From contig JASLJE010000042.1 of NCBI GenBank assembly GCA_030152565.1, positions 1 to 14,976 on the forward strand: a stretch of 14,976 nucleotides of DNA, given 5' to 3'. Made by a program: the position numbers and the translations under genes. Numbering within the stretch: the stretch's first letter is position 1; each line of letters begins with the position of its first letter. A model generated the notes under the pieces. That model ran no database searches. It was not told the origin of the DNA and saw only the letters and a list, made by a program, of their open reading frames with translations. The DNA is from Peptoniphilaceae bacterium (lineage in GTDB: Bacteria > Bacillota > Clostridia > Tissierellales > Peptoniphilaceae). Below are positions 14,632 through 14,976 of this stretch, piece by piece.

Positions 14632-14705
14632 ATTTTAAATCATCTTTTTTTCTATTTTATTATATTTTATTGAATTTCTGCATATATTTAAATGTAGGCT
14701 TGTGA

Positions 14706-14976
14706 TTATTTTATTAAATCCCTGGATAACATTAGCTTTATCCTATTTATCTGATTTACCTCACTGGCGCCAGGATCATAGTCTATTGGCACAATATTAG
14801 CTTGTGGATAAACTTCCTTAACTTTTTTTATGACTCCCTTACCAGTTATATGGTTGGGCAAACACCCAAAGGGTTGGATACAGACAATGTTTTCTACCCC
14901 ATTATCTATCATCTCAGTCATTTCTCCTGTTAAGAGCCAACCTTCTCCATACTGATTGGCCAAGGAAACAAAGTCT
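14706..14976 (-). CDS. Acyl-CoA dehydratase activase-related protein, C-terminal end only
   Basis: The last 90 codons are present; the frame is open to the right edge, so the start lies outside the window. The sequence GEGWLLTGEMTEMIDNGVEN, then VCIQPFGCLPNHITGKGVIK and IDYDPGASEVNQINRIKLML, matches the C-terminal part of the large (about 1400-aa) proteins of the 2-hydroxyacyl-CoA dehydratase activase family (BadF/BcrA-type ATPase plus dehydratase-like halves). The two cysteines in CIQPFGC may be metal or cluster ligands. Relatives are widespread in anaerobic Bacillota, and their exact substrate is usually unknown. The strong terminator after it shows that it is transcribed separately from the pilus genes. 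Family placement is from recognisable conserved strings; function beyond that is not claimed. Confidence 0.8.
   Translation of the reverse strand, partial: DFVSLANQYGEGWLLTGEMTEMIDNGVENIVCIQPFGCLPNHITGKGVIKKVKEVYPQANIVPIDYDPGASEVNQINRIKLMLSRDLIK

Larger units (their letters stand above)
14336..14705. other. Intergenic leader region of the pilus operon
   Basis: These 370 bases hold no convincing gene. From the right come the terminator of the flanking gene, an AT-rich stretch, a purine-rich stretch (minus strand, about 14490-14520) and a perfect palindrome followed by a T-run. The promoter of the pilus operon must be here, but I found no hexamer pair that matches sigma-A consensus with normal spacing. 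That would fit an activator-dependent promoter. Confidence 0.6.

Noticed and set aside
1..14976. Mobile elements, tRNA or rRNA genes, CRISPR arrays
   Set aside because: No transposase-like frames, terminal repeats, cloverleaf sequences or regularly spaced direct repeats were seen on either strand.

Overview
This strongly AT-rich window, with every gene on the minus strand, looks like a chromosomal segment of an anaerobic low-GC Gram-positive bacterium. A Peptoniphilaceae/Tissierellia-type Bacillota is my best guess. Three things point that way: AT-rich codon use with AGA/AGG arginines, LPXTG-type pilins with class C sortases, and a neighbouring protein of the 2-hydroxyacyl-CoA dehydratase activase type, which is typical of amino-acid-fermenting anaerobes. 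The genus is inference.

Transcription runs from right to left. At the right edge (14706-14976) is the 3' end of an acyl-CoA dehydratase activase-related gene, followed by a clear hairpin terminator (14606-14631). A non-coding stretch of about 370 bases then carries a perfect 22-bp palindrome (14443-14464) ahead of the first gene of a sortase-assembled pilus operon.

The operon order is: a giant 1862-aa tip-type adhesin ending in LPETG (14335-8747); a 1046-aa SpaH/EbpB-like backbone pilin ending in IPETG (8717-5577); a GC-rich intercistronic hairpin (5553-5570); a 291-aa base-type pilin with a Cna-B domain ending in PPKTG (5492-4617); a 40-codon microgene (4620-4498) that is essentially a free-standing sorting-signal-like peptide; two intact class C sortases (4496-3597 and 3643-2768); a third sortase-like protein that has lost the catalytic Cys and His (2784-2050); and an AraC-type regulator with a long GH39-like C-terminal region, which runs off the left edge (2034-1). 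From the base pilin onward the genes overlap or lie at most 15 nt apart, so translation is probably coupled.

The core is a recognisable Gram-positive covalent pilus: backbone polymerised by class C sortases through the pilin-motif lysine, with an adhesin at one end and a base subunit at the other. The variations are what stand out. They are the microgene, the cysteine-less third sortase, a second sortase without the usual DP(F/W/Y) lid, a backbone pilin whose isopeptide D2 domain is interrupted by long helical and coiled-coil insertions, a Leu-rich helical insertion in the tip protein, and a regulator encoded as a distal gene of its own operon. Nothing resembling an insertion sequence, tRNA, rRNA or CRISPR array was seen.
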